NCBI GenBank assembly: GCA_030695565.1
Contig: JAUYRZ010000113.1
Coordinates: 1 to 51,975, forward strand
Length of the DNA: 51,975 bases
Source of the DNA: Archangium sp.
GTDB lineage: Bacteria > Myxococcota > Myxococcia > Myxococcales > Myxococcaceae
Direction: 5' to 3'
The position numbers and the translations under genes are program-made. Of the stretch, positions 44,684-51,749 are shown piece by piece. Positions within the stretch are counted from its first letter, which is position 1. Each line of letters begins with the position of its first letter. The notes under the pieces were generated by a model. It searched no databases, had not been told where the DNA came from, and saw only the letters and a list, made by a program, of their open reading frames with translations.

Positions 44684-45615
44684 CGGTGGGCGCTTCGATC
44701 ACCATCGATACGGAGTACGTGCAGCCTCAGTTGGCCGCCGCGTACCTGCGCGAAGAAGGCGGCGAGGTCGCCTTCATCGAAGCCAACACCACCCACGCGC
44801 TGCCCCGGTTGCTCACCGCGCTCGACCAGGCGGGGCTGTACCCCGAGGCGGTGAAGTACGTCATCGTCACGCACGTGCACCTGGATCATGCGGGTGGTGC
44901 ATCGGCGCTGATGCAGGCCTGCCCCAACGCCACGTTGCTCGCGCACCCCCGGGCCGCGCGGCACCTGATCGATCCCACCCGGTTGGTCGCCAGCGCGAAG
45001 CAGGTCTACGGCGAAGAGGCGTTCGAGGCGCTCTACGGCACCATCGAGGCGATCGACCCCGCGCGGGTGCGCTCATTGGAAGACGGCGAACGCGTCAGCC
45101 TGGGCACCGCGAACTTTCATTTCCTGCACACCCGCGGGCACGCGAACCATCACTTCGTGGTGCACGATGAGCTGGAGAACGTGGTGTTCACCGGCGACAC
45201 CTTCGGCCTGGTGTACCCGGCGCTCCAGCGCGCTCGACGTTTCGCCTACCCCAGCACCTCGCCCACCGACTTCGATGGGCCGGCGGCGATCGCCAGCGTG
45301 AAGCGCGTGGTCGACTTGAAACCGCGCGCCGTGGCGCTGACGCACTTTGGTCAGTTCGAAGACGTGCCGCCGATCGCTGATCAGTTGATCCACTGGCTCG
45401 AGCTCTCCACGCGCATGGCGGAAGAGGGCGCGAAGAGTGGTGACGAGCAGGGCACTTTGGAGCAGCGCTTCAAGTGGAAGCTCGATCAAGAATTCGAGCT
45501 GGCCGCCTCGCGCGCCGGGCTCACCCTGAACGAAGCGGATCGACAGTTGATCCGCTTCGACTCGGAGTTGAACGGCCTGGGGTTGGCCATCGCTGCCCTC
45601 AAGCAGCGCGGCTGA
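44680..45615 (+). CDS. Metallo-beta-lactamase-fold hydrolase
   Basis: Predicted 311-residue cytoplasmic MBL-fold protein. The metal motif H65-x-H67-x-D69-H70 (THVHLDHAGG) is present, with a later His in HTRGHANHHF, D in FTGDTFG and H in LTHFGQF, so the two-metal site appears complete. The family includes glyoxalase II-type and related hydrolases; substrate unknown. The GTG at 44680 overlaps the stop of the ferritin-like gene (GTGA), and a second GTG at 44686 is placed five bases after GAGGAG; either start may be used. Coupling to the ferritin-like gene suggests a shared response, such as redox or metal stress. Confidence 0.88.
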   Translation: MTVGASITIDTEYVQPQLAAAYLREEGGEVAFIEANTTHALPRLLTALDQAGLYPEAVKYVIVTHVHLDHAGGASALMQACPNATLLAHPRAARHLIDPTRLVASAKQVYGEEAFEALYGTIEAIDPARVRSLEDGERVSLGTANFHFLHTRGHANHHFVVHDELENVVFTGDTFGLVYPALQRARRFAYPSTSPTDFDGPAAIASVKRVVDLKPRAVALTHFGQFEDVPPIADQLIHWLELSTRMAEEGAKSGDEQGTLEQRFKWKLDQEFELAASRAGLTLNEADRQLIRFDSELNGLGLAIAALKQRG

Positions 45616-45621
45616 TCAAGC

Positions 45622-46089
45622 TCAGGTGAAGGACGACTTGATCTCCGGGCGCATCAGGATGGTGAGCGTCCAGATGCCGAGCGGGAGGGTGATGCAGCAG
45701 CAGCCCGTGCACGGGAGCATGCCGATCACACACGCGGCGATCGCCACGCCGTAGCTCTTCAGGTTGCGCATCTGCATGCCGGCGAAAACCAGCACGCCCG
45801 ACAGCGCCATGCCCAGCAGGCCGAACACCTTGGCGCCCGGCCCGGCCAACGCGCGGAGGGCGTCCTTCGCGGCGGGAGGCAGGTTGGGATCGCTCAAAAT
45901 CTGGTTCATCTGCGCCTGGTTGGCGCCGCCGGCCACCAGCCCGTAGATGCCGTAGAGCACGCTGAGCCCGCCGAACACCATGAAGAGGATGCCGGGCACG
46001 TTCAGCGCCTCGCGTGCGCCCCCTCCAGCACCGGGCGGAGGAGGGGCACCACCGAACTGCGAAGGAAAGGGCTGGCCTGAGGGGTTCAT
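45622..46089 (-). CDS. Small three-helix membrane protein with Pro-rich N-terminus
   Basis: Predicted 155-residue membrane protein. A Pro/Gly-rich, signal-less N-terminus (PFPSQFGGAPPPPGAGGG) is followed by hydrophobic segments PGILFMVFGGLSVLYGIYGL, KVFGLLGMALSGVLVFAG and a long C-terminal one with a Cys cluster (MLPCTGCCCITLPLGIW). The overall shape resembles DUF4190-type membrane proteins with a cytoplasmic Pro-rich arm. The Cys cluster may bind metal or be acylated. Function unknown. Convergent with the MBL-fold gene and divergent from paralogue B. ATG 46089. Confidence 0.65.
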   Translation of the reverse strand: MNPSGQPFPSQFGGAPPPPGAGGGAREALNVPGILFMVFGGLSVLYGIYGLVAGGANQAQMNQILSDPNLPPAAKDALRALAGPGAKVFGLLGMALSGVLVFAGMQMRNLKSYGVAIAACVIGMLPCTGCCCITLPLGIWTLTILMRPEIKSSFT

Positions 46090-46188
46090 GGGGGCGCACC
46101 ACAGCCTGAGCACGGCACGGGTTCAAGAAAGTACGACTCTGCGGTCATGCACTGGACGTGGGCTCGAACCCCCGACCATGCTGATCGA

Positions 46189-47943
46189 ATGATCCGCTCC
46201 TTGCCCCTCGCCGTGGCCTGCTTTGCCCTGGCTTCCTGCTTTTCCCCGGTCGATGAAAACTTCGACGGTGGCTCTGGTGGGGGCAGCTTTTCGGGCGGTG
46301 GCACGGGTGGATTTTCCGGTGGTGGCACGGGTGGAGGGACCGGCGGCGGCTTCGGTGGTGGCGGTACGGGCGGCGGCTTCGGTGGCGGCGGTACGGGCGG
46401 CTTCGGTGGTGGCGGGACGGGCGGCGGCTTTGGCGGTGGAGCGGGAGGCGGTGGCATGTTCTGCGACGGCTGCCGGACGGCCGCGGGGACGTGCGTGCCT
46501 CGGGCCAACACCAGCTCGCTCAACTGCGGCATCAATGGCTCTGCCTGCGTCGACTGTGGCTTCGGGCAGGTCTGCAACGGCGGCCTGTGCATGTCGCCGC
46601 CCGCGAGAAAACGTGTCGGCGATGCCTGCGCTTCCGACGGGGAGTGCCAGCAGTCACTCGGTGGAGCGGCCTTCTGTAAGCAGCGCACCAGCAGCGGCAA
46701 CGCCACCTACGCCGACGGCTACTGCACGCTGCGCTGCGCGAGCACGGCCAGCCAGTGTCCGGTCGGCTCGACCTGCGTGAGCGTGGTCGCGCCCTACGGC
46801 GAATCCGACAGCATCTGCTGGGACAACTGCAGCGCGACCGATTCGTGCCGGAGCCAGGGGTACGCCTGCTACGGCATCGGCAACGTCAACGCGTGTTGGA
46901 TCAGCCCGCTTCCTCCGATGGGTGGCGGCGCGGGTGGTGGCGGCGGAGCGCCCATCGGCGGCGGTGGCGCACCGGTCGGCGGCGGCTTCGGTGGTGGAGT
47001 GGGTGGCGGCTTCGGCGGTGGATCAGGCGGCGGTTCAGGTGGCGGCTTCGGCGGTGGAGTGGGCGGCGGCTTCGGCGGTGGAGCGGGTGGCGGCTCTCCC
47101 ATCGGCGGTGGCGCGGGCGGCGGCGGCCAAACCTGCGACGGCTGCTTCTTCAGCGGCTTCTGCATTCCGCGCACGAGCTCCAACAACGACACCTTCTGCG
47201 GCCAGGGCGGCGTCACTTGCGCGAGCTGCAGCAACGGCCAGACCTGCCGCAACTTCACCTGCGTGAACGGCCCCGTCGGCGGCGGCACGGGTGGCGGCGG
47301 CGCGTTCGATGGTGGCCCTCCGGTGGGCGGCGGCATTGGCGGTGGTTTCGGTGGCGGCATTCCCACCGGTGGTGGTGGCGGCTCCGTCGCCTGCTCCGCG
47401 GCGACCTGCTCGGGCTGCTGCAGCAACAACTTCTGTGTGCCGCTCCAATCGCAGAGCAACTTCGCCTGCGGTCTGCGCGGCAATCAGTGCGCCTCGTGCT
47501 TCAACGGGCTGACCTGTTCTTCCGGCGCGTGCACCTCGCCCGACGCCGGCACCTCGCAGGTGGGCAACGCGTGCACGAGCGACACCCAGTGCCGCCCGCC
47601 CACCAACGGCTTCTGCATCGCTGAGACTGTGTTCGGTCAGCCCACCGGCTGGCCCGGCGGCGCGTGCTCGGCCAACTGCGGCACCACCTCGTGTCCTTCA
47701 GGCTCGTCGTGTCTCGACGTGGGGGGCGGTGGTGGCGGCACCGGCAGCAACCCCATCTGCTTCCAGAGTTGCCCGCAGCCGCGCATCGGTCAGTCCTCCT
47801 GCCGTGCGGGGTACGTGTGCGAAGTCAACGTGCAGACGACCGGCTCGGGTATCTGCATTCCGCGCTGCAACACGGCGGGCTTCACCTGCTGGCAGGGAAC
47901 GCGCTGCGACGTCGGTTCGGGGTATTGCGTCGCTGGGCCCTGA
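46189..47943 (+). CDS. Cys-rich, Gly-linker surface lipoprotein, paralogue B
   Basis: Predicted 584-residue lipoprotein; lipobox LASC with Cys17. A long GGGTGGGFGGGG-type linker (about 24-85) leads to CDGCRTAAGTCVP, then the module VGDACASDGECQQSL to ACWISPLP, a second Gly-rich linker, CDGCFFSGFCIP, a third linker, CSAATCSGCCSNNFCVP, and a final Cys-rich module ending YCVAGP. These modules match those of paralogue A (41805-43169) but in different order and number, with linkers two to three times longer. Disulphide-stabilised knobs on flexible Gly arms suggest a surface adhesive or receptor role. ATG 46189 has a weak ribosome-binding site. The gene precedes the second MITE-like element. Confidence 0.78.
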   Translation: MIRSLPLAVACFALASCFSPVDENFDGGSGGGSFSGGGTGGFSGGGTGGGTGGGFGGGGTGGGFGGGGTGGFGGGGTGGGFGGGAGGGGMFCDGCRTAAGTCVPRANTSSLNCGINGSACVDCGFGQVCNGGLCMSPPARKRVGDACASDGECQQSLGGAAFCKQRTSSGNATYADGYCTLRCASTASQCPVGSTCVSVVAPYGESDSICWDNCSATDSCRSQGYACYGIGNVNACWISPLPPMGGGAGGGGGAPIGGGGAPVGGGFGGGVGGGFGGGSGGGSGGGFGGGVGGGFGGGAGGGSPIGGGAGGGGQTCDGCFFSGFCIPRTSSNNDTFCGQGGVTCASCSNGQTCRNFTCVNGPVGGGTGGGGAFDGGPPVGGGIGGGFGGGIPTGGGGGSVACSAATCSGCCSNNFCVPLQSQSNFACGLRGNQCASCFNGLTCSSGACTSPDAGTSQVGNACTSDTQCRPPTNGFCIAETVFGQPTGWPGGACSANCGTTSCPSGSSCLDVGGGGGGTGSNPICFQSCPQPRIGQSSCRAGYVCEVNVQTTGSGICIPRCNTAGFTCWQGTRCDVGSGYCVAGP

Positions 47944-47969
47944 AGAGCGCGGGTATTCACTGTTTGCTG

Positions 47970-48165
47970 ATGCGCGTGTCCCGAGCAGGCCTCGCTCTTC
48001 GCGGCGAGGATGCGCAAGAGCCTGGGGCCCGGCCCGACTCTCCCGGCCGTAGCAACCCTGTTGCTATGCGAAGCAACAGGGTTGTCACACGCTGGAAAAA
48101 TCCACCGGATCGAGCTTCGGATCCTCGCCGCGTGCCGAGAGCCCGCGCAGGCGAGCACGAACGGA
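47970..48165. repeat. MITE-like palindromic element, complete unit
   Basis: A 13-bp stem CAACCCTGTTGCT (48053-48065) and AGCAACAGGGTTG (48072-48084) surrounds a 6-base loop. The outer arms are imperfect inverse copies of each other: the left has GGCGAGGATGCGCAAGAG, the right has GGATCCTCGCCGCGTGCCGA. The element shares its core and arms with the island at 38975-39240 and its right arm with 13229-13305. It fills the gap between paralogue B and the hybrid-kinase wreck. Confidence 0.7.
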
Positions 48166-48184
48166 ACCCATCAAACAGCACGCT

Positions 48185-48544
48185 TCATGAAGGCCGCTGC
48201 GCGAGGAGCTTGTTCACCTTCTCGAACTCCAGCGGCTTGACCAGATGATGATCGAACCCCGCCTCGCGTGACCTGCGCGCGTCTTCGGCCTGGCCCCAAC
48301 CGCTGACCGCGATGAGCAGCACCCCGCGGCCCCAGGGCTGCGCGCGGATCCGCCGGGCCAGCGCGTGACCGTCGAGCAGCGGCATGGAGATGTCGAGCAG
48401 CATCACGTCGGGCCTGAACTCCTGCGCCAGCGCGAACGCCTGCTCCCCGTCGTTGGCCACCCGGGTCTCGTGCCCGGAGAAGGTCAACGCCATCGACAGA
48501 CTCCCCGACGCGTCTTCGTTGTCGTCGGCGACCAGCACCTTCAT
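48185..48544 (-). CDS. Receiver-domain protein (CheY-like)
   Basis: Predicted 119-residue single receiver domain. Acid pocket D7-D8, phosphorylation site D51 (LLDISMP), switch Ser81 (AVSGWG) and K103 (LVKP) are all present, so the domain could be phosphorylated. As it stands it looks like a free CheY-like response regulator; however, just upstream lie out-of-place pieces of a hybrid kinase, and there is no ribosome-binding site worth the name before ATG 48544. So it is likely the surviving last domain of the wrecked kinase, perhaps expressed from a nearby promoter or not at all. Confidence 0.7.
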   Translation of the reverse strand: MKVLVADDNEDASGSLSMALTFSGHETRVANDGEQAFALAQEFRPDVMLLDISMPLLDGHALARRIRAQPWGRGVLLIAVSGWGQAEDARRSREAGFDHHLVKPLEFEKVNKLLAQRPS

Positions 48545-48836
48545 GCGCGGTGACCGCCTCGGCTTCCAGGGGGACTTCGACCGGGCTGGTGGCGTCCCCG
48601 CCGAGCAGGGGCTGGTGTTCCCACAGCTCGACCAGCGGGCGGCAGGTCTGCACCGCATTGGCCAGCGCTGTCCGGCCGTGGCGGGTGATGGGCACGAGGT
48701 GATTGACGTTCCAGGTGGGACCGTGGCCTTCCATCACCTGGTCGATCTGCGGGCCGATGATGGGCCAGAGTTCCGCCCACACCTCACGCGCCGGCCGGCC
48801 GAGCGAACCGGGGTGCCGCTCGGGCCTACGGAGTGA
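48185..48836 (-). pseudogene. Remains of a hybrid histidine kinase
   Basis: Reading leftward from the end of the GspF-like gene, one frame gives a PAS-like piece of the kind found at the start of hybrid kinases (RHPGSLGRPAREVWAELWP, then DQVMEGHGPTWN and NHLVPITRHGR). It then jumps to LANAVQTCRPLVE, which resembles the strand between the DHp and ATPase domains, and then in another frame to a complete receiver domain. The GAF/DHp and ATPase parts are missing. The order of pieces matches an intact kinase, so internal deletions plus a frameshift are the simplest explanation. The receiver may still be made (see 48185-48544). Confidence 0.65.
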
Positions 48837-48837
48837 C

Positions 48838-49908
48838 TCAGCCGTCGAAATTGCCGCTGCCCGCGGCGTCGTAGAGCTTCTTGATGGGGCCCAGAATCAC
48901 CCCCACCATCCCCATCACCATCTTCAGCAACAACAACCCCGCCACCAGCGCCGTCACGATGAGGATGAGGATGCGGGTGGCTCGCAACGAGGACTCCTGC
49001 ATCTCGCGGCTCAGGCGCTCCAGCGCTTCATCGAGCGTGCCGGTGGTCTCGGCGATGGAGAGCGTGCCCAACGAGGTGCGATCGAGCAGGCCCAACTCGC
49101 GCACCGCGTCGGTCAACGTCGAGCCGCTCCGCAGCTTCGCCTCCACCCGGGGCAGCTCGGCCAACAGAGAGGGGCTCGAGGTGGCCTTGAGGGCCAGGGT
49201 GATGGCGCGCATCGCCTCCATGCCCGAGGCGTTGGCGAGGCCCAGGCCCAACACCAGGCGCGAAGCGGCCAGCTGCCGCAGGGGCGCGCTGACGAATGGG
49301 ATGCGCCGCTTGAGCCGATCCCACGCGGTCTCTTGGTTCACGGCCGCAATGAGAAACGGAGCGCCCAGCACCGCCGAGAGCAACAGCAGCGTGGTGCTCA
49401 GGCTGCTGATGAGTCCGCTCAGATAGAGCGTGCCGATCGGTGCGTTGGCGCTCGTCACCTGCTGCGCCACGCCCAGCAGCGGGCCCACGAAGATGAACGC
49501 GCCCCCGAGGTACATCGGCCAGAGCGCCCCGAGGATCGCCTGCCAGCGTTGCGCCTGCACCTTCTCCAGGTGGCTCACCACGCCCGCGCAGACGGTCTCC
49601 AATCGCCCCGCTTCTTCGGCGAAGGCGATCAGCTCGACGTTGGCGTCGTCGAACAACGCGCTGTGTTTGCGCATCGCCTGGCCCAGGGTGTCGCCCCCCC
49701 GCACGTCGCGCGCGACGGCCGCCAGCCCCCGGGCCATCGCCGCGTCGGGTGCGAACTCACCGAGCTGCGTGAAGGCGGTGGGCAACGGAATGCCCGCGCG
49801 GATGAGCGCGTGCAGCTGCGAATAGAAGGTCACCAGCCTGCGGTGCCGCAAGAAGGCGATCACCGGGTGCCGCAGCCACGCGCGGGAAAGGCGTCTGCTC
49901 AAGCTCAC
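48838..49908 (-). CDS. GspF/PilC-family inner-membrane protein
   Basis: Predicted 356-residue type II secretion F-family protein. Two T2SSF domains are visible: the first, about 25-135, with LVTFYSQLHALIRAGIPLPT and VELIAFAEEAGRLETV; the second, about 225-330, with RLVLGLGLANASGMEAM and IAETTGTLDEALERLS. Hydrophobic segments at about 137-165, 178-205 and 325-350 are the usual three. Such proteins form the inner-membrane platform of type II secretion or type IV pili. No other secretion or pilin gene is in the window, so this is an orphan. The GTG at 49908 overlaps the stop of the upstream membrane protein gene (GTGA), so those two are coupled. Confidence 0.85.
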   Translation of the reverse strand: MSLSRRLSRAWLRHPVIAFLRHRRLVTFYSQLHALIRAGIPLPTAFTQLGEFAPDAAMARGLAAVARDVRGGDTLGQAMRKHSALFDDANVELIAFAEEAGRLETVCAGVVSHLEKVQAQRWQAILGALWPMYLGGAFIFVGPLLGVAQQVTSANAPIGTLYLSGLISSLSTTLLLLSAVLGAPFLIAAVNQETAWDRLKRRIPFVSAPLRQLAASRLVLGLGLANASGMEAMRAITLALKATSSPSLLAELPRVEAKLRSGSTLTDAVRELGLLDRTSLGTLSIAETTGTLDEALERLSREMQESSLRATRILILIVTALVAGLLLLKMVMGMVGVILGPIKKLYDAAGSGNFDG

Positions 49909-50498
49909 GCGCGAGGCGCCTCTGACTTCTTCGCGGTCGGCTTCACGCCCGATGCCAGCATCAACCCGAGGAGAAACCCGGCCAACGGCGCGCCGGCACC
50001 CCACAAACGGTCACTGGCGGTGCCTACGCCGCGCAGCTCGAGCAACCTCACGTGGGGATCGAGCGGGTGAATGCTCTCGAGCGCCTCCTTCACCTCGGAG
50101 TCCAGCCCCTCCCACAACACGTCGCGCACGGTGCCCTCGAACTGGAGCGGCTCATCGGGGTGCTCCGCGGCGTCGAAGACCTCGTTGTGAAACGTCTGGG
50201 CGACGAGCTGGGTCGGCGCCTCTTCGTTGCCGGGATCGACCATGGGCATGAAGAAGGAAACTTTGGGGCTGGTCTGCGAGTTCTTCTTCGTCAGCGTGTA
50301 ACGCAGGCCGCGATCGGCCATCACCTTCGCGGTGACGGTGACGTTTCTCGAGGGCAGTCGGCCTTCGGCGATCTGCGCCACGGTGGCTTCGACCGCGGGC
50401 CCATCGAGCGCGTGCACGAGGTGAGGGGCCGCGATCAAGGCCCCCACCAAGGCGAGGCTCGGCGGTAACAACAGGAAGGCGCGGAGCTTCTGGTTCAC
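49905..50498 (-). CDS. Membrane protein with two terminal helices, coupled to GspF
   Basis: Predicted 197-residue protein with an N-terminal helix (about 6-27, LRAFLLLPPSLALVGALIAA) and a C-terminal one (about 165-186, GAGAPLAGFLLGLMLASG) flanking a ~135-residue extracytoplasmic domain of mixed alpha/beta type. No family recognised. It overlaps the GspF-like gene by four bases and is probably its functional partner, for example an accessory or pseudopilin-associated protein of an unusual secretion system; that is inference. ATG 50498. Divergent from the DUF2804 gene. Confidence 0.7.
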   Translation of the reverse strand: MNQKLRAFLLLPPSLALVGALIAAPHLVHALDGPAVEATVAQIAEGRLPSRNVTVTAKVMADRGLRYTLTKKNSQTSPKVSFFMPMVDPGNEEAPTQLVAQTFHNEVFDAAEHPDEPLQFEGTVRDVLWEGLDSEVKEALESIHPLDPHVRLLELRGVGTASDRLWGAGAPLAGFLLGLMLASGVKPTAKKSEAPRA

Positions 50499-50563
50499 GA
50501 AGCTGATGACCTCAGGTCTGCGTCACCCGCGCAATGAGAATGAGCCGGGTCTATCTTTGCGGC

Positions 50564-51619
50564 ATGAGCCCCAAGAAGCTGCCTCCGGCCCCACCGTCAG
50601 TCGAAGACGCAGGCGGCGCCCCCCGTTTTGGAACGTTTCAGGGCGCCCTCGATGTGGTCGACCTCTCGCGGCTCAGGGGCAGCTACCAGCCCAACCGGCT
50701 CGACCGGCTGCGCATGCACAAGAAGTGGCTCTACGGCTTCATCGCCACCCGTGAGATCGCCGCGCTCTGGGCGGTGGTCGACCTCGGTTACACCAGCAAC
50801 GCCTTCGCGCTCGCGCTCGACTTCTCCTCGGGGCGGGTGCTCGCCGACGTGGGCGTGCTGGGGCTGCCGCCGCCGTTGGTGCAGGTCAACGATCATCCCG
50901 GCGCGGGCATGGAGGTCTCCTTCCGCCGGCCTGACGCGAAGCTCAAGGCGTGGCGTACCTTCGGCGACGAGCGTTTTCACGGTCACGTGCGCCTGGGCGT
51001 CAACGTGCCGTTCATGAAGCCGAAGCTCGAGCTCTCGTGGGATCTGCTGGCCGCGGGCGCTGCGCCTCCGCTCACGGTGATCGCGCCGGTCGACAAGGGC
51101 GTGGTGAACGTGACGCAGAAGTGGGCGGGCCTGCTCTCGTTCGGCTCGCTGGAAGCCGACGGCCGCCGCTACTCACTCGATGGCGGCGTGGGCGGGCTCG
51201 ACTACACCCACGGCTATCTGGCGCGTGAGACGGCCTGGCGATGGGCGTTCGTGTGCGGCCGGCTCGATGACGGCACGCCCATCGGCATCAACCTGGTGGA
51301 GGGCTTCAACGAGTCACGCGACGACGTGAATGAGAACGCGTTGTGGCTGGGCACCGAGCTCATTCCGCTGGGGCGCGCGCGCTTCACGTGGAACCCCACC
51401 GCGATCCTCGATCCGTGGCACGTGCGCACGGAAGATGGGGCGATCGACCTGCACTTCAAGCCGTGGGCGGCGCACACCGACCTTCGCGATTTGAAGCTGG
51501 TGAAGAGCAGCTTCAAGCAGCCGGTGGGGTTGTGGTCGGGCGAGGTGAAGGTCGGCGATCGGGTCTACGTGGTGAAAGACGCGCCCGGCGTCGCAGAGGA
51601 TCAGTCCGTCCTCTGGTGA
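50564..51619 (+). CDS. DUF2804-domain protein
   Basis: Predicted 351-residue cytoplasmic protein of the DUF2804 family: no signal peptide, mostly beta strands. Features seen include NRLDRLRMHKKWLYGFIATR, KKWxxG-like repeats, AVVDLGYTSNAFALALD and the FTWNPTAILDPWHV segment near the C-terminus. The proteins resemble lipocalin or other beta-rich lipid-binding folds, and no function is established. ATG 50564 is preferred over ATG 50534 because the latter adds ten residues of no obvious use; neither has a good ribosome-binding site. Nothing else of note in the 65-base gap to the divergent gene. Confidence 0.8.
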   Translation: MSPKKLPPAPPSVEDAGGAPRFGTFQGALDVVDLSRLRGSYQPNRLDRLRMHKKWLYGFIATREIAALWAVVDLGYTSNAFALALDFSSGRVLADVGVLGLPPPLVQVNDHPGAGMEVSFRRPDAKLKAWRTFGDERFHGHVRLGVNVPFMKPKLELSWDLLAAGAAPPLTVIAPVDKGVVNVTQKWAGLLSFGSLEADGRRYSLDGGVGGLDYTHGYLARETAWRWAFVCGRLDDGTPIGINLVEGFNESRDDVNENALWLGTELIPLGRARFTWNPTAILDPWHVRTEDGAIDLHFKPWAAHTDLRDLKLVKSSFKQPVGLWSGEVKVGDRVYVVKDAPGVAEDQSVLW

Positions 51620-51626
51620 TGAAAAA

Positions 51627-51737
51627 CCTCTCCCTGCGAAGCGGGGAGAGGTCGGTCCGCAGGACCGGGTGAGGGGCCCGCTGCGGTGCTCGAAAGGCCC
51701 CTCACCCCGACCCTCTCCCCGCGTCGCAGGGAGAGGG
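51627..51737. repeat. Composite inverted GGGAGAGGG element (two units), copy 8
   Basis: The most complete copy. The left hairpin pairs CCTCTCCC (51627-51634) with GGGAGAGG (51644-51651); the right hairpin pairs CCCTCTCCC (51711-51719) with GGGAGAGGG (51729-51737). Between them GGGTGAGGGGCC (51667-51678) pairs exactly with GGCCCCTCACCC (51696-51707). The three stems would form a cruciform. It fills the gap between the DUF2804 gene and the convergent MYXO-CTERM gene. Confidence 0.85.
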
Positions 51738-51749
51738 AGACAGGTGAAC

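Noticed and set aside
46150-46180. tRNA-like T-arm on the minus strand (GGTCGGGGGTTCGAGCCC)
   Set aside because: Only the T-arm-like part is present. Two of the five T-stem positions fail to pair, and there is no D-arm, anticodon arm or acceptor stem. It is probably chance or a very old tRNA fragment.
46260-46460. Gly-codon runs considered as a tandem DNA repeat or CRISPR
   Set aside because: The periodicity follows GGC/GGT codons of the lipoprotein linker and there are no unique spacers, so it is coding low complexity.
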